Assembly: GCA_009760855.2 (NCBI GenBank)
Contig: WPIO01000147.1
Location: 476,001 to 540,000 of the forward strand
From: Cristatella mucedo
Taxonomy: Eukaryota > Bryozoa > Phylactolaemata > Cristatellidae
Reading direction: 5' to 3'
DNA length: 64,000 nt
Positions 44,236 to 63,369 of this stretch are shown piece after piece (position 1 is the stretch's first letter; each line of letters starts with the position of its first letter). Made by a program: the position numbers and the translations under genes. The notes under the pieces were generated by a model. It was not told where the DNA came from. It did no database searches and saw nothing but the letters and a program-made list of their open reading frames with translations.

Positions 44236-44973
44236 CGAAAGTAAGCTGACACGATTTTTTTTATTAAGCTTAATAGAAATACATAACTCCCCAATAAATT
44301 GTTGGCTTCGGTAAAGTCAACCATCTGTAGTAAAGTCATACACGTCAAAATCCCTCTGCCGATCAATGATGCACGGATGGAAAAGCCTGTGATATTTTTC
44401 AAGACCTAAAAGAATTAATACTAAATCTCAGCCGTGCCACTACAAGCTGCTATTGCGGCACGTGCGTGGACGACCATGGAATGTTGTTGCAAATATGCCT
44501 GCGTCGGATATACAATGTACACTGTGCCCGTCGAATGCAGTAAGAAGTATATATAATTTATTAACAGAGCTGAAGCTGATTAGCAGTACGCAATGTTAGC
44601 AAACCAGGTTCCCGTGGGAGAGAAAAATTGGTGTTTCCCAGCTTTTATCTTGGACAATTAAAGACTGGCCACCTCCCCACAAAGCTACAACTAGGTCAAT
44701 TTGGCTAGATGAAGATAGCCTTGGACACAAATGCAGCAGGCTGTATCCCTGAACTGAGCATGGGAAGCAACGTGGTTCATAGTAGTCATCAGATGTTGGG
44801 CAAGACTATGGCCGACATCCAGGAGCTTTCCAAGCACGAGTCACCACTGCTACATACATAACAAACCACTAAACACAAAGCACATTTGTAATTTGCTATT
44901 TACATGCTGCCGAACGTTATCTGAAAGGCTGCGATTCAACAGCACTCGGTGAAGTCATCCTCTTACATCGTGG

Positions 44974-52357
<7,384 letters not shown>

Positions 52358-52435
52358 ATGGCTTACATAGGTCACGTGATGAGTTTGTTACCCCCGCAAC
52401 TGGCCACGCTGTCGGCCACCGACTGGAGTGCCGCG
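52358..52435 (+). CDS. Possible first coding exon of a divergent gene
   Basis: ATG in a favourable context (CCAAGATGG) opens a frame MAYIGHVMSLLPPQLATLSA and ends at a donor-like GCG|GTAATT after 26 codons; if not spliced it stops at 52482. It looks protein-like and sits head-to-head with SKP1. No family was recognised and no second exon found. Confidence 0.25.
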
Positions 52436-52729
52436 GTAATTAGTGATTCACATATAACAGTGATGTTACCAAAAGTTAAATAAGAAATTATCGTCCATCA
52501 TTCATGCCTTGTCACGAGGTGAAGTCTGGTCAGCCCAGTCCACCTTTGGGTTGGGGGCAAGACGCGTGGGATACTTGCAGTCGTACTTCGCGGCGGTGGC
52601 GTGCAGAAACAGCGGCATGCTGGATCGGCCAGATTTTGACTGCAGAATAGTATTCGCAGTTTCTAGATTATTAAGCTCGGAATAGATTATTTATATTTTA
52701 TCGCTAGATTTAATTAAAGTCATGTATCG

Positions 52730-53345
52730 TTCGGTCAGCAGTGCCCGAGCCTTAGAGCTAGAACAGCAGGCGACAGAGCTCTAGCCGCTGAGCGAGCGAG
52801 GCGGGAGCTGCGCTCGAGGCTTTGCGCCGCTCGGCAGCTCACTGCTGCTCGGAGTGTCGTACGAGAGTTGTTGCACTCGATGGCTGATGCTCTACGCATG
52901 CAAACCTCCGTCGCTGTCGACTAGACTTATCTGGGTATGAGCGCTCGTCGTCGCTGCCACTTGCGCGGGCCACCGACGGCACACTACCCCTGCGTCCATT
53001 GGTACTGAAACTACGAGCTACTAGCCGCGTTTCAAAGCTGCGGGCTTCGGCAAGGTCCAGCACCGCGACGAGCGCGATTATTTTGCGGCCAAAGGACGTA
53101 TTGGGAGAAGCCACTGCATGGCGTTTGCGACAGTGCGGCGGACACGCTCCAAAAGCTCGGGCGCGTGCGTAGCGATAGGCGGACGACGTCCGACGAAAGA
53201 GTTGCACGAAGTGTGACTCCGAAGACTGACGCGCGGCGGGCGCGCAGAGACATACTTAGCTTTAATGACTCTCGCAGGTTGCTCGCACGTTGCGAGCCGG
53301 TTCAAGGCCGGTCGCGGTCTGCTGCCCCTGCGGTCGAAGCAGAGT
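52730..53345 (+). other. GC-rich segment with Arg/Ala-rich frames
   Basis: High GC and CpG like the R2/NeSL-type fragment downstream. Plus-strand frames read AAERARRELRSRLCAARQ and DARRARRDILSFNDSRRLL. This may be an upstream piece of that element, separated by the LINE-A tail and (TA)n, or an unrelated GC-rich sequence. No conserved motif was recognised. Confidence 0.3.
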
Positions 53346-53454
53346 AAATGGATCAGGCCTTGGGGAGAATAATATTGTTATTATATTGTCAATTTTCAGG
53401 ATAAAAATAAATATATATTTATATTTCCATAGCAAAAAATACACCATACTCTTA

Positions 53455-53700
53455 TCGCTGGAACTCCCTCCCGACTTGCGTCACAGCATCCTCTGACTTG
53501 AGCGCATTTAAAAAGAACTTAAATCGCTCCCATTTAGGACAGCATTTAGTGGGTCCCCGTGATTCGGCCTTCGTGTGCTTATGCGTGCTGGCACTGTGCA
53601 TGCTGCCACTAACCACATTTGCACGCTGACATTGTGCATGTCACCCCTGTCACCCCTGTGCATGTCACCCCGTCACCCCTGTGCATATCACTCACGTTAT
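53455..53700 (+). mobile_element. LINE-A 3' tail fragment
   Basis: Begins at CTGGAACTCCCTCCCGAC and follows the family tail (CATGCTGCCACTAACCAC). The end is expanded into CACCCCTGTGCATGTC repeats and then (TA)n instead of (ATT)n. Confidence 0.8.
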
Positions 53701-53703
53701 ATA

Positions 53704-53773
<70 letters not shown>

Positions 53774-53776
53774 TAT
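53697..53776. repeat. (TA)n microsatellite
   Basis: About 80 bp of TA with GTATAT and ACATAT interruptions, between the LINE-A tail and the GC-rich retroelement fragment. Confidence 0.95.
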
Positions 53777-53779
53777 TGC

Positions 53780-55100
53780 GGACTTTCCTACGGACTTGCG
53801 GACTTTCCTCCTGCCACGGCTCGACTACCTTTGTCGGGCGCGGCTTGCGCCTAGGGCCGCTCTGCAACCAGCCGAAAAGGCTCCGGTGGAGATCTGTCGC
53901 TTCGCGTACGGTCTGCCGAACTTTGCGTCGGTGCATTTCCCGTTTGCGCCTCACTGTGCGGGTGGGCTTGGATTGATCCGCTTCGGGACGAGCGCCTCCA
54001 TCCTACGAGAGCTGCGAAAGCCTGTCGCATGCTGCGCTCCCTCGATGCGTGCGTCCGTCAAGTCGCCCGTCACAGACTCAACCGGACAGTCACCAGCCTG
54101 GATGGCACGCCATCGTCTGATGAGGAGCGTTCGCGATACCCGAGCCCAGCAGCCTTCGGCTCTGGCAACACGGTTGGCCCGATTTCGCTATTGTCGGACG
54201 CATTTAAGCGGCTTACCTGTCGCCTCTCGCTGGACGGCCCTGCAGTGCTAGCTGTGCCCACCGACCCTGACCGCATCGAGCGCTGGGTCGTGCCGCGAGT
54301 AGTCATCATGAAGCTGCGAGAGTTCGCCATGCTCCTGGAAGGCCGTGCTAGGGCGTCCCAGCTTGTACAGGGCAGGGTCAGCCGCTGCCTGGCCACGGAC
54401 AGATTCGCCACCCACAGTCACTTCTTGACCACGGGTCTCGGCCTGACGTTCCGGGCTTGGCGGTTCGTGAACCGAGCGCGCCTGGACGTGTTGCCAGGAG
54501 TCGGGCATACCCTGGGACGTTTACCAGCTGCCGCCTATGCCGCACGGAGGCAGAGACCGCTTTCCACGTGCTGAGCCACTGCTCGATGCTGCATGCAATT
54601 GCGGCCCGACACAACTTGGTTCTGGGCCGCCTAATCGGAGCTCTTCCGGTCACCTCGCTCAACTAGATGTAGGCAGACTGCGCCCTCCCGCTTGCCGGTT
54701 GTCTGGCTCTCAAGCCGGACCTGATAATTGAAACGGCACTTATATAGTAATTGTGGATGTGACGGTGCCATTCGACAGCAGCGAGGATGCTCTGATTATG
54801 GCGGCCCGGAACAAGACCGCTAAATATGCAGCCACTGCCCGGTCTTTCTTGACCGCTGGCCACCGGTCGGAAGTGGTAAGGCCATTCGTGGTCAGGGCCC
54901 TCGGCAGCCGGTGACCAGACAATGAAGCTTGCCTGGCCGAAATCAGCATCCCACTCTCTGACAAGACGGCTTTGAGGCGACACTGCGTGTCCGACGCCAT
55001 TACCGGCTCGGAAGCCGTGTGGTCCCTGTTCCTGAACCGGGAGGCCCGGGTAGTAGGCTCGACACTGGCAGGACAGGGCGACGCCGGCTAACGTATACAT
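53780..55100 (+). mobile_element. R2/NeSL-type non-LTR retrotransposon, C-terminal fragment with restriction-like endonuclease
   Basis: Broken plus-strand frames spell the post-RT part of an R2-superfamily protein. First LRTFLLPRLDYLCRARLAP and HCAGGLGLIRF (thumb region); then a zinc knuckle CRLCRTEAETAFHVLSHC followed by AARHNLV (54500-54640); then a restriction-like endonuclease: KPDLIIETAL, IVDVTVPFDSSEDALIMAAR and KTAKYAATARSFL (54715-54860). The order zinc knuckle then KPD..DVTVPF..K..KY is diagnostic of the RLE domain. Stops lie near 54574, 54664 and 54911. RT core motifs are absent. GC content is far above the surroundings. Confidence 0.8.
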
Positions 55101-56884
55101 ACTTGTTAAAAATCTTTTTCTCGATAAATAATATATATATATATATATATTCTATCATCTTTGACGTCTTAAGCATTTGGCTTGTCGTTCGAATGGTGGC
55201 GCTTATTCGATAAGTGGTTGCCCTTATCTTATTCCGCGAGACCTGCCAGAGCATGAGCTTTTCCTAGCTGTAAGATTGCCAGAGCTTCGGCACTAAGAGA
55301 TTCTGCGTTATCTCTTTTTTTGTAGCACTTTCCATAGACCCTGCATTTTTCTGAAACGTTCGGCTACTGTTGTTGGCCGGCAATCCCGTCACAGTCTTCT
55401 TTCAAAAACGCCCCGTAAACGCTCCATAGCTTCTGATCAGGTGACTGGATCAGGCCACTGCAGCAACATTACACCAGGTTTGTCGACGAAGTACTTTTAA
55501 CTCAAGTTATTATTAGTCAAGCAAGTTGGACCTCAAAGAATAACTAATCTGCATGGATTGGTTATATTTAGCATATTTAGCACCTTAAGCATACTACCAC
55601 GAAAACAAAGTGCCGTTTTAGGATGCTGATATGGTGCTGATGCAGTGACCCATCTAGTCGGCTAAATTTTAACCCAATAGAAAGAATACGGAAGCACTAT
55701 CTACAGCGATTCAGGTAGAAATTTTGAGCTGCACCAGTAGCTGACCTTTTCCTGAAATTCAGGCTCTGTGGAATGTTCAGCAGCAGAGCAGACAAAGCAG
55801 ATGCTGGTGGCCTCTGTGCGTGTCCAGATACACGAGGTCATACAGATTTGTGGTGGGATGATGTTACAATAAATGCATAATACCTCAGGCATGTGTTTTT
55901 TCCGCTTTGAATAAATATGTTCACATGGCGCACGTAACTTCAAGTATTTCTGGAGTCGTTGAAAACCCTCTGATTAACAAAACGAGTTTACGGCCACAGC
56001 TCGAGAAATCTTTTGCGGCTTCGTGTATATCAGTAGATCATAAGCAATTCCGGGTAGGGTTTATATATTCTATATAGTCAGGGTCTTAGTTTGTATCTGC
56101 TAGAATAGAATTATAGCCTTTTGTTGGTCAGGGCAATATGCTGGAATGCTGAAGCAATAAATTGGTCAGGGTGAAATATGGTCTTCATTGTCGTTCGTTC
56201 AGCTAACATCCTCCATCCTGCCAGCCTGCATCAGTGAAATAGTTATGACTCACAACGATACGTAGAGGCACTAGCTCTGCAAGTGCCATTCAGTTTTTAT
56301 GACAAGAACCCTTTATCTAAGCTTTTTTTTATAGCTAGGGACTTCAATTGAGGAGGTACTACCACGCTCGAGACAATGCTGGCGTGAGAAATAAAATTAA
56401 CTATTGGTGATCATTTTGAATTCTTCGGTGGTTAACAAATTTCCTTATGCTAGTCTTGTTGCTTGATACTATAGTGGTCAGCATAATTTTTTTTATTATG
56501 AAAATTAAACCGTTTGTATGTACGTATTCCATGTTTACAAAAATGACCGCAAAAATCTGAACTGGCTACTTTCTGTACCATCATTAGGGATTGATACAAA
56601 TCTATTAGAAGACTTCGGCAGATTAATGAGTGTGCCTATATCATAGAACCTGAAAAAATATGAAACTTAACAGTGCTGAATTTGAGCAAAAGTTAAATCT
56701 GGGCTCATTCTTCATACGCAACTTTGTAAAGTGCGCCAATGCAAATCCACAATTCACATGGAAGTTGTGCCTTCATCTCCTATTTTCTAAAACATCTATG
56801 TCATCTCGATGCCAAGTGACGGAACGGCACCCTTCGGCTTGACGTCATTTAAGAACAAGCTACACTGATATAATAACGTTAGCT

Positions 56885-57045
56885 GTCTTAACAGCCTCTT
56901 TTATATAATGACTGAAGAGCCTTCATGGCTATCACTACCGCTTGCAAAAATGGGAAAAGAATAATCGCTTCTGTAGGACTCGAACGCGTAACCTGGGTCG
57001 TAAATAGCGTAGTACTTTAACTCTGACACATATTCCGAATATTAT
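56885..57045 (-). mobile_element. tRNA-derived SINE inside the right duplication arm
   Basis: Minus-strand copy with B box GCGTTCGAGTCCTACAG and body GCAAGCGGTAGTGATAGCC. It is orthologous in position to the SINE at 13570-13720. Confidence 0.75.
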
Positions 57046-58064
57046 TTTCCTGTCCGTATAAAATACTCTCTACGCACTAATGCATTTGGATCTCGTGCAT
57101 TCATTCAATATCAACATACAAAATAGTTTACCCTTGAAGTGCCTCGATAGAGATTTACTAGTGTTTTCTCTTAAGTTCAAGCGGCAGTGGTACTCACAGC
57201 TTAGCTACATCAAGCAGATTACGTGCACATTCTTGCTCACAATTTGGTTGTTCTGCGTGAAGATTTAGTTTTATATCAGGAGTAAAATTTGAAAATATGC
57301 ACATTGTACGTTACTGCTAACCACAGTCTACGAAGAATCTTTTAAGACAAGTAGGCCTATTATGGTAGTAGGCATGAACCTACAGCGGTTAAAGGAGAAG
57401 ATCTCAATGGCAAAAACTAGACCAATATAGTATAGCAGCTTGACGGCTCATCTGAAAGTCGTCATATTTTCGCCAACAATTAGAACGCTAAGCGGTCTTT
57501 CTTAGTGTCCCATCTTGCTTAAGACAACTGATTGTGTCGGTGACGAATGAATAAAATATGAAAGCGATAAAAAATCAAATGGAAGAAGAAATGGCCTGTG
57601 TTGACACACATTAAAGAGCTGTTTTGGGCTGCTCTTAGTTGCAATGACTACGAAAGAATACAAATTCACGCGATTGCATAAATATGCAGAATATTGGCCA
57701 AAAAAAGTGCATTTGCTAACTTCTTGTCATTTCGATTCACCATAATTAGTCACTCGGTTAACGGGTTACATTACGATAACCCCGAAACCTGCCTGCTTAG
57801 ATGTTGTATGATATAGCCACTGGTGGCTTCTTTTAGACCCAGCTGGAAGCCATGCAACTGTACGAGTTATGGCCACCTTTTCACGGGTCTTCACCTAAAT
57901 ATGGCTTATCTTGTAAAATCAACAGAGTTAATACTATACACTTCAAAAATATGCCTTGCCCCTTAAAGAATTTAGGAAAATTGTTATTAGTCAACTCAAA
58001 ATGTAAAAATGAAATATAAAATTAATTTGTCATATCAAACTCTCAATAAATTGTGCAGGCTAAC

Positions 58065-58220
58065 CCTATGCATGTCACCCCTAACCATGTTATTCATTTT
58101 GTTTGTTTATCAAGCATGATATTACTCACCATTCAAATGCATTTCCCTTTGCAGCAAATTTAAAGCACCTAGAGAGAGATTGAGTTCTCTGAGGGCGCTT
58201 TATCACGTGCATTATTATGG
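58065..58220 (+). mobile_element. LINE-A 3' tail inserted in the right arm
   Basis: Starts TGCAGGCTAACCCTATGCAT and ends with GCATTATTATGG. The left arm is uninterrupted at the matching place (near 11090), so the insertion postdates the duplication. Confidence 0.8.
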
Positions 58221-58737
58221 TAAATCAAGTTTATTAACATTCAAGGACACTTGCAGCTATACTTACCTTTCCTAAAAACCACGACGAGCTTAGCGTACAC
58301 TTTCAATAGTCAAGCCACGCTTATATTAGGACGTGTTACGTCGATCGTATCACAATTGACAGAACTGTAGAATTTAGGAAGCTCCAAAGACTGCTATGGG
58401 GAAAACACTCCGGAATGAAGACAACATACGTGGTCAACGAAGTCAAATGACGAAAATGCTAGAGTTACTCGGTTTATTATTACGCACCTAATAAGCAGAT
58501 TTAAAGGAGCAAGTTCTATAGATTGTACATTGATTGGATGAATATTAGCTTTCCTGAGGCATTTTCAAGATACGTGAATGGCAAAGTGATATGCTACGCT
58601 AAAAGACACTCAACAAGCTCTTCATCAAAGTAAAACTTTCTACCAAGTTCTGATATGCACGAGACAACCGACTTGAATGATTTGTAAGCTCACCGACTTG
58701 AATGATTTGTAAGCTCAAACAATCACACAAACTCGCA

Positions 58738-58739
<2 letters not shown>

Positions 58740-58775
<36 letters not shown>
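58740..58775. repeat. (AC)n microsatellite
   Basis: About 36 bp of CA repeats. The left arm has only a short GT-rich equivalent near 10595-10640. Confidence 0.95.
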
Positions 58776-58780
<5 letters not shown>

Positions 58781-59316
58781 CAAATTTAAAGTCATTCTGT
58801 TCACTACTATCGGAGATATGACATCTGTAAGGTACAATAACTGCATGGTTCGATGCGCGAGAAAGCGCTAGTTTTCTATCTACTTAAGTCTATGCACCAT
58901 GATCTAGTATGCACCAAAGACGGCTGGAACAAGGTGGGCGCACTAAAGATCACACGTGCCAAATTTCAAGTTAATCGGATCACTATTATTGGAGATGTGA
59001 CAGCTGCAAGAAACAATGCCCCACCTCGGTGCATTTGCGATAGCTGGCGGCGGATGCGGCGGCGGCATGCAGTCGCCTACGTATGTCGCCATTCAGCGTC
59101 TCGCCGGTGTTCGCTTATGCCATTCTTAAAAAAGGCATTCATGAGAAGTTGAAATTACCCTAGTTTGCCTTAAATACAATTGAATCAAGACTTGCAGACT
59201 CATTTAAACGACGCACTTTTTAGAACCGCGACGAGCCGAGGCAATCGGGCCGCTGCGGCGGCTGCCGCGTCGCGCTTAGCAGACGGATACGGGTCAGCGG
59301 TAACAGGATTCAATAG

Positions 59317-60480
59317 CTGCGGAAATGAAGTCACAAATACACTACAAGTTTACTTTTCGGAATTTTGCGAGAGCAATTCCAATACATTTTCACGATTCTT
59401 TTTAGATGCGGTCAGATAAGCCTGATCACGAAGCCCAGGAGGGTGGCTCCGTAATATTTCACCTAAAATAAGGTGCCTGTTGGTTGAATTATTCATAATT
59501 TTTTAAAGAATGGCAACCCGTGAATTTTGTATACGTGGCGTGTTTAGGATTTATATTTTTTCAAAAAACATGCTTGCTTTTATGATTTCATGCAGCTAGA
59601 TGGCTCGATAAATATTAAATGAATGGATAAACCAATTTATTTTAGTACAGAAAGTAGAGCTTTCTCTAATTTAGGTCTACCAAGGAAATAATAATTGTGG
59701 TAATGTTCTCAAAAAAAGCGTTGTCCAGGGGCTGCCACTTTTAACGTCGAGCTATTGACAGGATTTTTCATAAAGCGAGGCTACATACTGCCCAGAGGGA
59801 AAGTGCAACAATTGCTTGGATGTCCTACTTAACTTAGTCGGTACACATTTTGATGCGTTTGTGTATGTATAAAGTTAACAATCTGCCTTGCTACTCACAG
59901 CCATTGAGAGATTCGCATAAGCTATTCTCAGTCAGACTCACCAAACTAAAAGTTGTCCCGCAGAACTGTGAACGCTGAGAAACTTGAAAAATATTGATTT
60001 TCGGAGCAATACAATTGTCATATTACAGTTTGTGCATGAATTTTCATAAGTCGAGATGAGTCTTGAAAGGACTAGTTTTGATGTCACTGATTATAAATTT
60101 AGTCGGTTTCCTTTTCACGGATAGAAGATTTCAGTCCATTCGGAGCTCCATTTCACAGGGTCCCTGGAAAACGGTCACTGTGGACTGCGACATAAAGAAA
60201 TTGCAAGCTCCGAAGTTCCGACCGTGTGGGTCTCACATACAGGGAAAGTTCCACTGTCTGGCCCTCGTACCCTTTGTCGTCCACGTTGTTGACGCATCTC
60301 ATTTCCATAAGGTCGACGGCTCTTTAACAATTCCACTAGCCTCATAAACGGAGCGTACTCGTTTAAGTTAAAAAGGCTACGCCCTTGAATAAGCATCCGC
60401 TTGACAAAAGAAACCGCTCGATAGTTGTATCGCTTTATTGCAGAAGTAGCGATACCTGCCATAGCTGAGGTTATTTTAAT
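59317..60480. other. Region without a recognised gene
   Basis: AT-rich to 60050. Overlapping ORFs at 60063-60347 (plus, hydrophobic start MKGLVLMSLIINLVGFLF) and 60175-60462 (minus, 95 codons) match nothing recognised. Either could be a remnant. Confidence 0.35.
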
Positions 60481-60489
60481 GAGTAAAAG

Positions 60490-60615
60490 CTAAAGCGCTG
60501 GTTTAGCCCAGCGATTAAGGTACTGCCTCAAACCAAGGTTAAGGTGAATGTATTTTACGACTTTAAGATCGCTGGCTCGAGCCTCGTTGCATATGTTGCG
60601 TAACGTCTGAATATT
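60490..60615 (+). mobile_element. tRNA-derived SINE-like copy
   Basis: A-box-like TGGTTTAGCCCAGCGATTAA, then a diverged B box GCTGGCTCGAGCCTCGTTGC, followed within 40 bp by a (TA)n run at 60652-60712. It belongs to a type different from the well-preserved SINEs. Confidence 0.5.
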
Positions 60616-60647
60616 GATACAATTTATCTTAGCGTGCTATAAAAATG

Positions 60648-60651
<4 letters not shown>

Positions 60652-60712
<61 letters not shown>
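60652..60712. repeat. (TA)n microsatellite
   Basis: About 60 bp of TA with one ACATAT interruption, upstream of the LINE-B copy. Confidence 0.95.
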
Positions 60713-60713
<1 letters not shown>

Positions 60714-60864
60714 GCCCTCCTACCGAGGTATGATCCAGAATAGATTTGATCTGCTCCATCATTCTCTATACACATGCATGAGAGCTGATCTAGTTAATCT
60801 GTAACATATCCTCAGGTAATGTTGTCACATAACAAAGGGTAGGCATAAAAAATTCTAACCATAA

Positions 60865-62310
60865 AGATTGAATGCTTGCTCTCAAATTGCTCTTGCTCAA
60901 CACAAGTTATAGAAGAACCACTGAAACTGTTCTCCTCCGTGTTAACAATGACATTCTACGTGGCTACGACGACGGGAATTTCACTGCCCTAGCTCTGCTA
61001 GATCTGTCTGCTGCCTTCGACACCATTGATCACGAGGTTCTGCTTGATCGATTGAGAACGGCGATCGGTCTGGCAGACGAAGCCCTGGCGTGGTTTAAAT
61101 CGTACTTGCCTGATCGACTTCAATCCGTGTCGTGTGGGGGTCAGGTCTCACAAACGAAAAGGGTCACCTGTGGAGTCTCTCAAGGGTCTGTACTCGGCCC
61201 CTTGCTGTTCTCCAATTATACAAAACCTCTGGGAAAAGTCATTGAGGCCCATGGAATAGGATATCACTTCTATGCTGATGATACTCAGTTGTATTTGTCA
61301 TTCAAACCGTCGGAATCTGCTGCAGCTACTGATAAACTGATTGCTTGCCTTGCCGACATTAGATCCTGGATGCCGGAAAACTTCTTGAAAATAAATGACG
61401 ATAAAACCGAACTGCTGCTCAAAGGATACCCTAAGCGTGCGGCTGAATTAAAAGGCTTTGCTCTTCTAATAGGTGATGCTATTGTGCGACCATCACCACG
61501 TGCTCGAAATTTAGGTGTTGTTTTCGACAGCTGCCTCAATTTTAAAAACTTCATTCAGAAGACTGCTTCTACAGCTAGCCATCACGTCCGATTCCTATCC
61601 AAGATTAGGAGCTGTCTCCCACAGTTGCTTGTAAAACATTTAACTAGCTCCTTAGTTCTGTCTCGGCTTGATTATTGCAACTCCTTATTGTCTGGGCTGC
61701 CAAAGAAAGCTATTAGACCACTGCAGCAGACTATGAATATGGCTGCAAGGCTGGTCTTCAAGTCCCAGCGGTTTGAGCACGTGTCTCCTTTGCTAAAAGA
61801 GCTAGGATGGATGCCGGTTGAGCAACGGATCCAGAGCAAAGTTCTTACACTGACCTACAAGGCCCGCCACGGCTTGGCTCCTTCGTACCTAGCTGAACTG
61901 CTGCACCAGTTTCAGCCTGTTCGCGCCCTCAGGTCCTGTGTGGACAATAAATTAGCTGTCCCATTCCTCTGCTTAAAGACCGTTGGCGACAGATGCTTTA
62001 GCTCTGCAGGTTCTAGACTGTGGAACTCGCTTCCACAATTCTTGCGCAACGACAACTACTCTCCTACTGCCGACTATGGCACATCTTTTTCAGCGGTCCT
62101 GAGCTTCTACTTCCATGCTACTTACTACCTCAACTGCTCTCCTGACTCTGCTATGCTTCCCACTTTCTCTTTGTTGTGTGAGACGAAGTCTGTTGGCTAC
62201 CGAATGCGTACCGAAAGCCGCTTAGGCTGTGAGTGCGCTATACAAAACTCTCCTGCGTAACACCCACGTGGTCTTTATGACTTTGTGGATTACAGACGGA
62301 GATATATTAC
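60865..62310 (+). mobile_element. LINE-B (CR1/L2-type) copy with intact 462-codon RT ORF
   Basis: The ORF at 60872-62260 is uninterrupted: ALLDLSAAFDTIDHEVLLD, VSQGSVLGPLLF, HFYADDTQLYLSF (catalytic YADD), NFLKINDDKTELLLKG and ARNLGVVFDSCL. It then has the family C-terminus with LSRLDYCNSLLSGLPKKAI and RLWNSLPQFLRND, ending ECAIQNSPA. The endonuclease, ORF1 and the first RT motifs are missing, so it is 5' truncated. The 3' tail is short, ending GATATATTACATAAAGG. Its open frame makes it the youngest-looking element in the window. Confidence 0.92.
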
Positions 62311-62940
62311 ATAAAGGAAAACTTGAGAAAGCCTAGCATAAGAACCGACCACTTTATCAATAAAGCAAGTCCTCCAACTGGAGCTACTGATCGATTTGAG
62401 CCGGCAGGCTATCATCTCTGGGTGAAATAAGTAATAGAATTCGCCTCATCCTTCGATGTGATTAATTTGAACCTACTTCTTGGCACAAGAGTGAGACACT
62501 GATTATCATTGGCTGATGATTAACGGGTATACATTTCTTACAATTATGGGCGTGGGTGTAAAGTCCTAATTCATAAACTCTTTTAGGGCGCTCCCTCCTA
62601 AATTATCATCTAAGTCATATATTCGCATCCTAGTTGAATATGTTTCATTGCCTTTTTTTTAGCAACCTTGCTCGGTTATATAAACAGACGTGAGGTGGGC
62701 GGGCACTCTTGGCAGCTATGGCCGTCGTGCTGAGAGGCAGAGGAGGAATTCGGCGAGCGCTTCGCTGCTCTGCTCTTACAGCCCTGCAGCCGATATAAGG
62801 CAGTGTGTGCAGCCTATTTTCCTCCCTTCCGAGGGAGCTCGGTGTGCAGTTCTTTTCAAGTAATTTAGGTGTTTCTGCACTTATTTCCTATTGAGCGATT
62901 CAAGTCAGCGTCGTTTCCAGTTTAGGAGTAGACAAATGGC
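62311..62940. other. Region without a gene, with a TATA-type promoter-like sequence
   Basis: TATATAAA at 62677-62684 is followed by a GC-rich stretch with ATGGCCGTCGTGCTGAG at 62718 (a 26-codon frame ending TAA). This is the look of a core promoter or of the U3/R part of an LTR; no paired LTR was found. Confidence 0.35.
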
Positions 62941-62944
62941 TAAA

Positions 62945-63110
62945 AAAGTAAAAGGCTAAGTAAAAAGCTTTAGTAAATAGCGGCCACGACAGCCACAAAG
63001 GCCGCCACTTGCGATGAGCCACAATGAATAGCCCACAGCGGGCAGCTGACTCACGACCTGGGTCGTGAGGAGTGCACCTAACGTTTGAGCTGAGACTGAG
63101 GGCTCAGTAG
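62945..63110 (-). mobile_element. tRNA-derived SINE (minus), diverged
   Basis: Shows the family body in reverse (ACAGCCACAAAGGCCGCC, CACTTGCGATGAGCC) and the covarying palindrome TCACGACC..GGTCGTGA next to the tRNA-like part. Confidence 0.6.
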
Positions 63111-63369
63111 TTTATTGGTTACTAGGATGAACTCTTCCTCCAGCCAGGGGGAGCCCGAACCGACACGACACGGGCGCAGTCTTGCCTCTTCCATTGGCAT
63201 TTGGTCACTGAAGGCAATAGTGGAGCCAGAAATTTTAGGTAGTAGGAGCGCGCTGCGTAAGGCTGTGTAATTCACAAGTCTGCTTTTAGATTCCCAGGCC
63301 GCAGATACGCATAGACAAATAGCGAACGATGATCTCACCACCAGTCATCATTGAAGCCATTTTTCTCAA

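Larger units (their letters stand above)
55222..59316 (-). repeat. Right arm of the large inverted duplication
   Basis: Reverse-complement homologue of 10067-15456. Similarity begins at CTTATTCCGCGAGACCTG (left-arm end CATTCGGAATAAGG) and ends near GGTAACAGGATTCAATAGC (left-arm GCTATTGAATTCTGTGACC). It is shorter than the left arm, differs internally at 57450-57870, and carries a LINE-A tail insertion at 58065-58220 that the left arm lacks. Confidence 0.85.

Noticed and set aside
59180-59419. Ala-rich ORF with a hydrophilic start
   Set aside because: It lies across the end of the inverted-duplication arm; the other arm has stops in the same frame.
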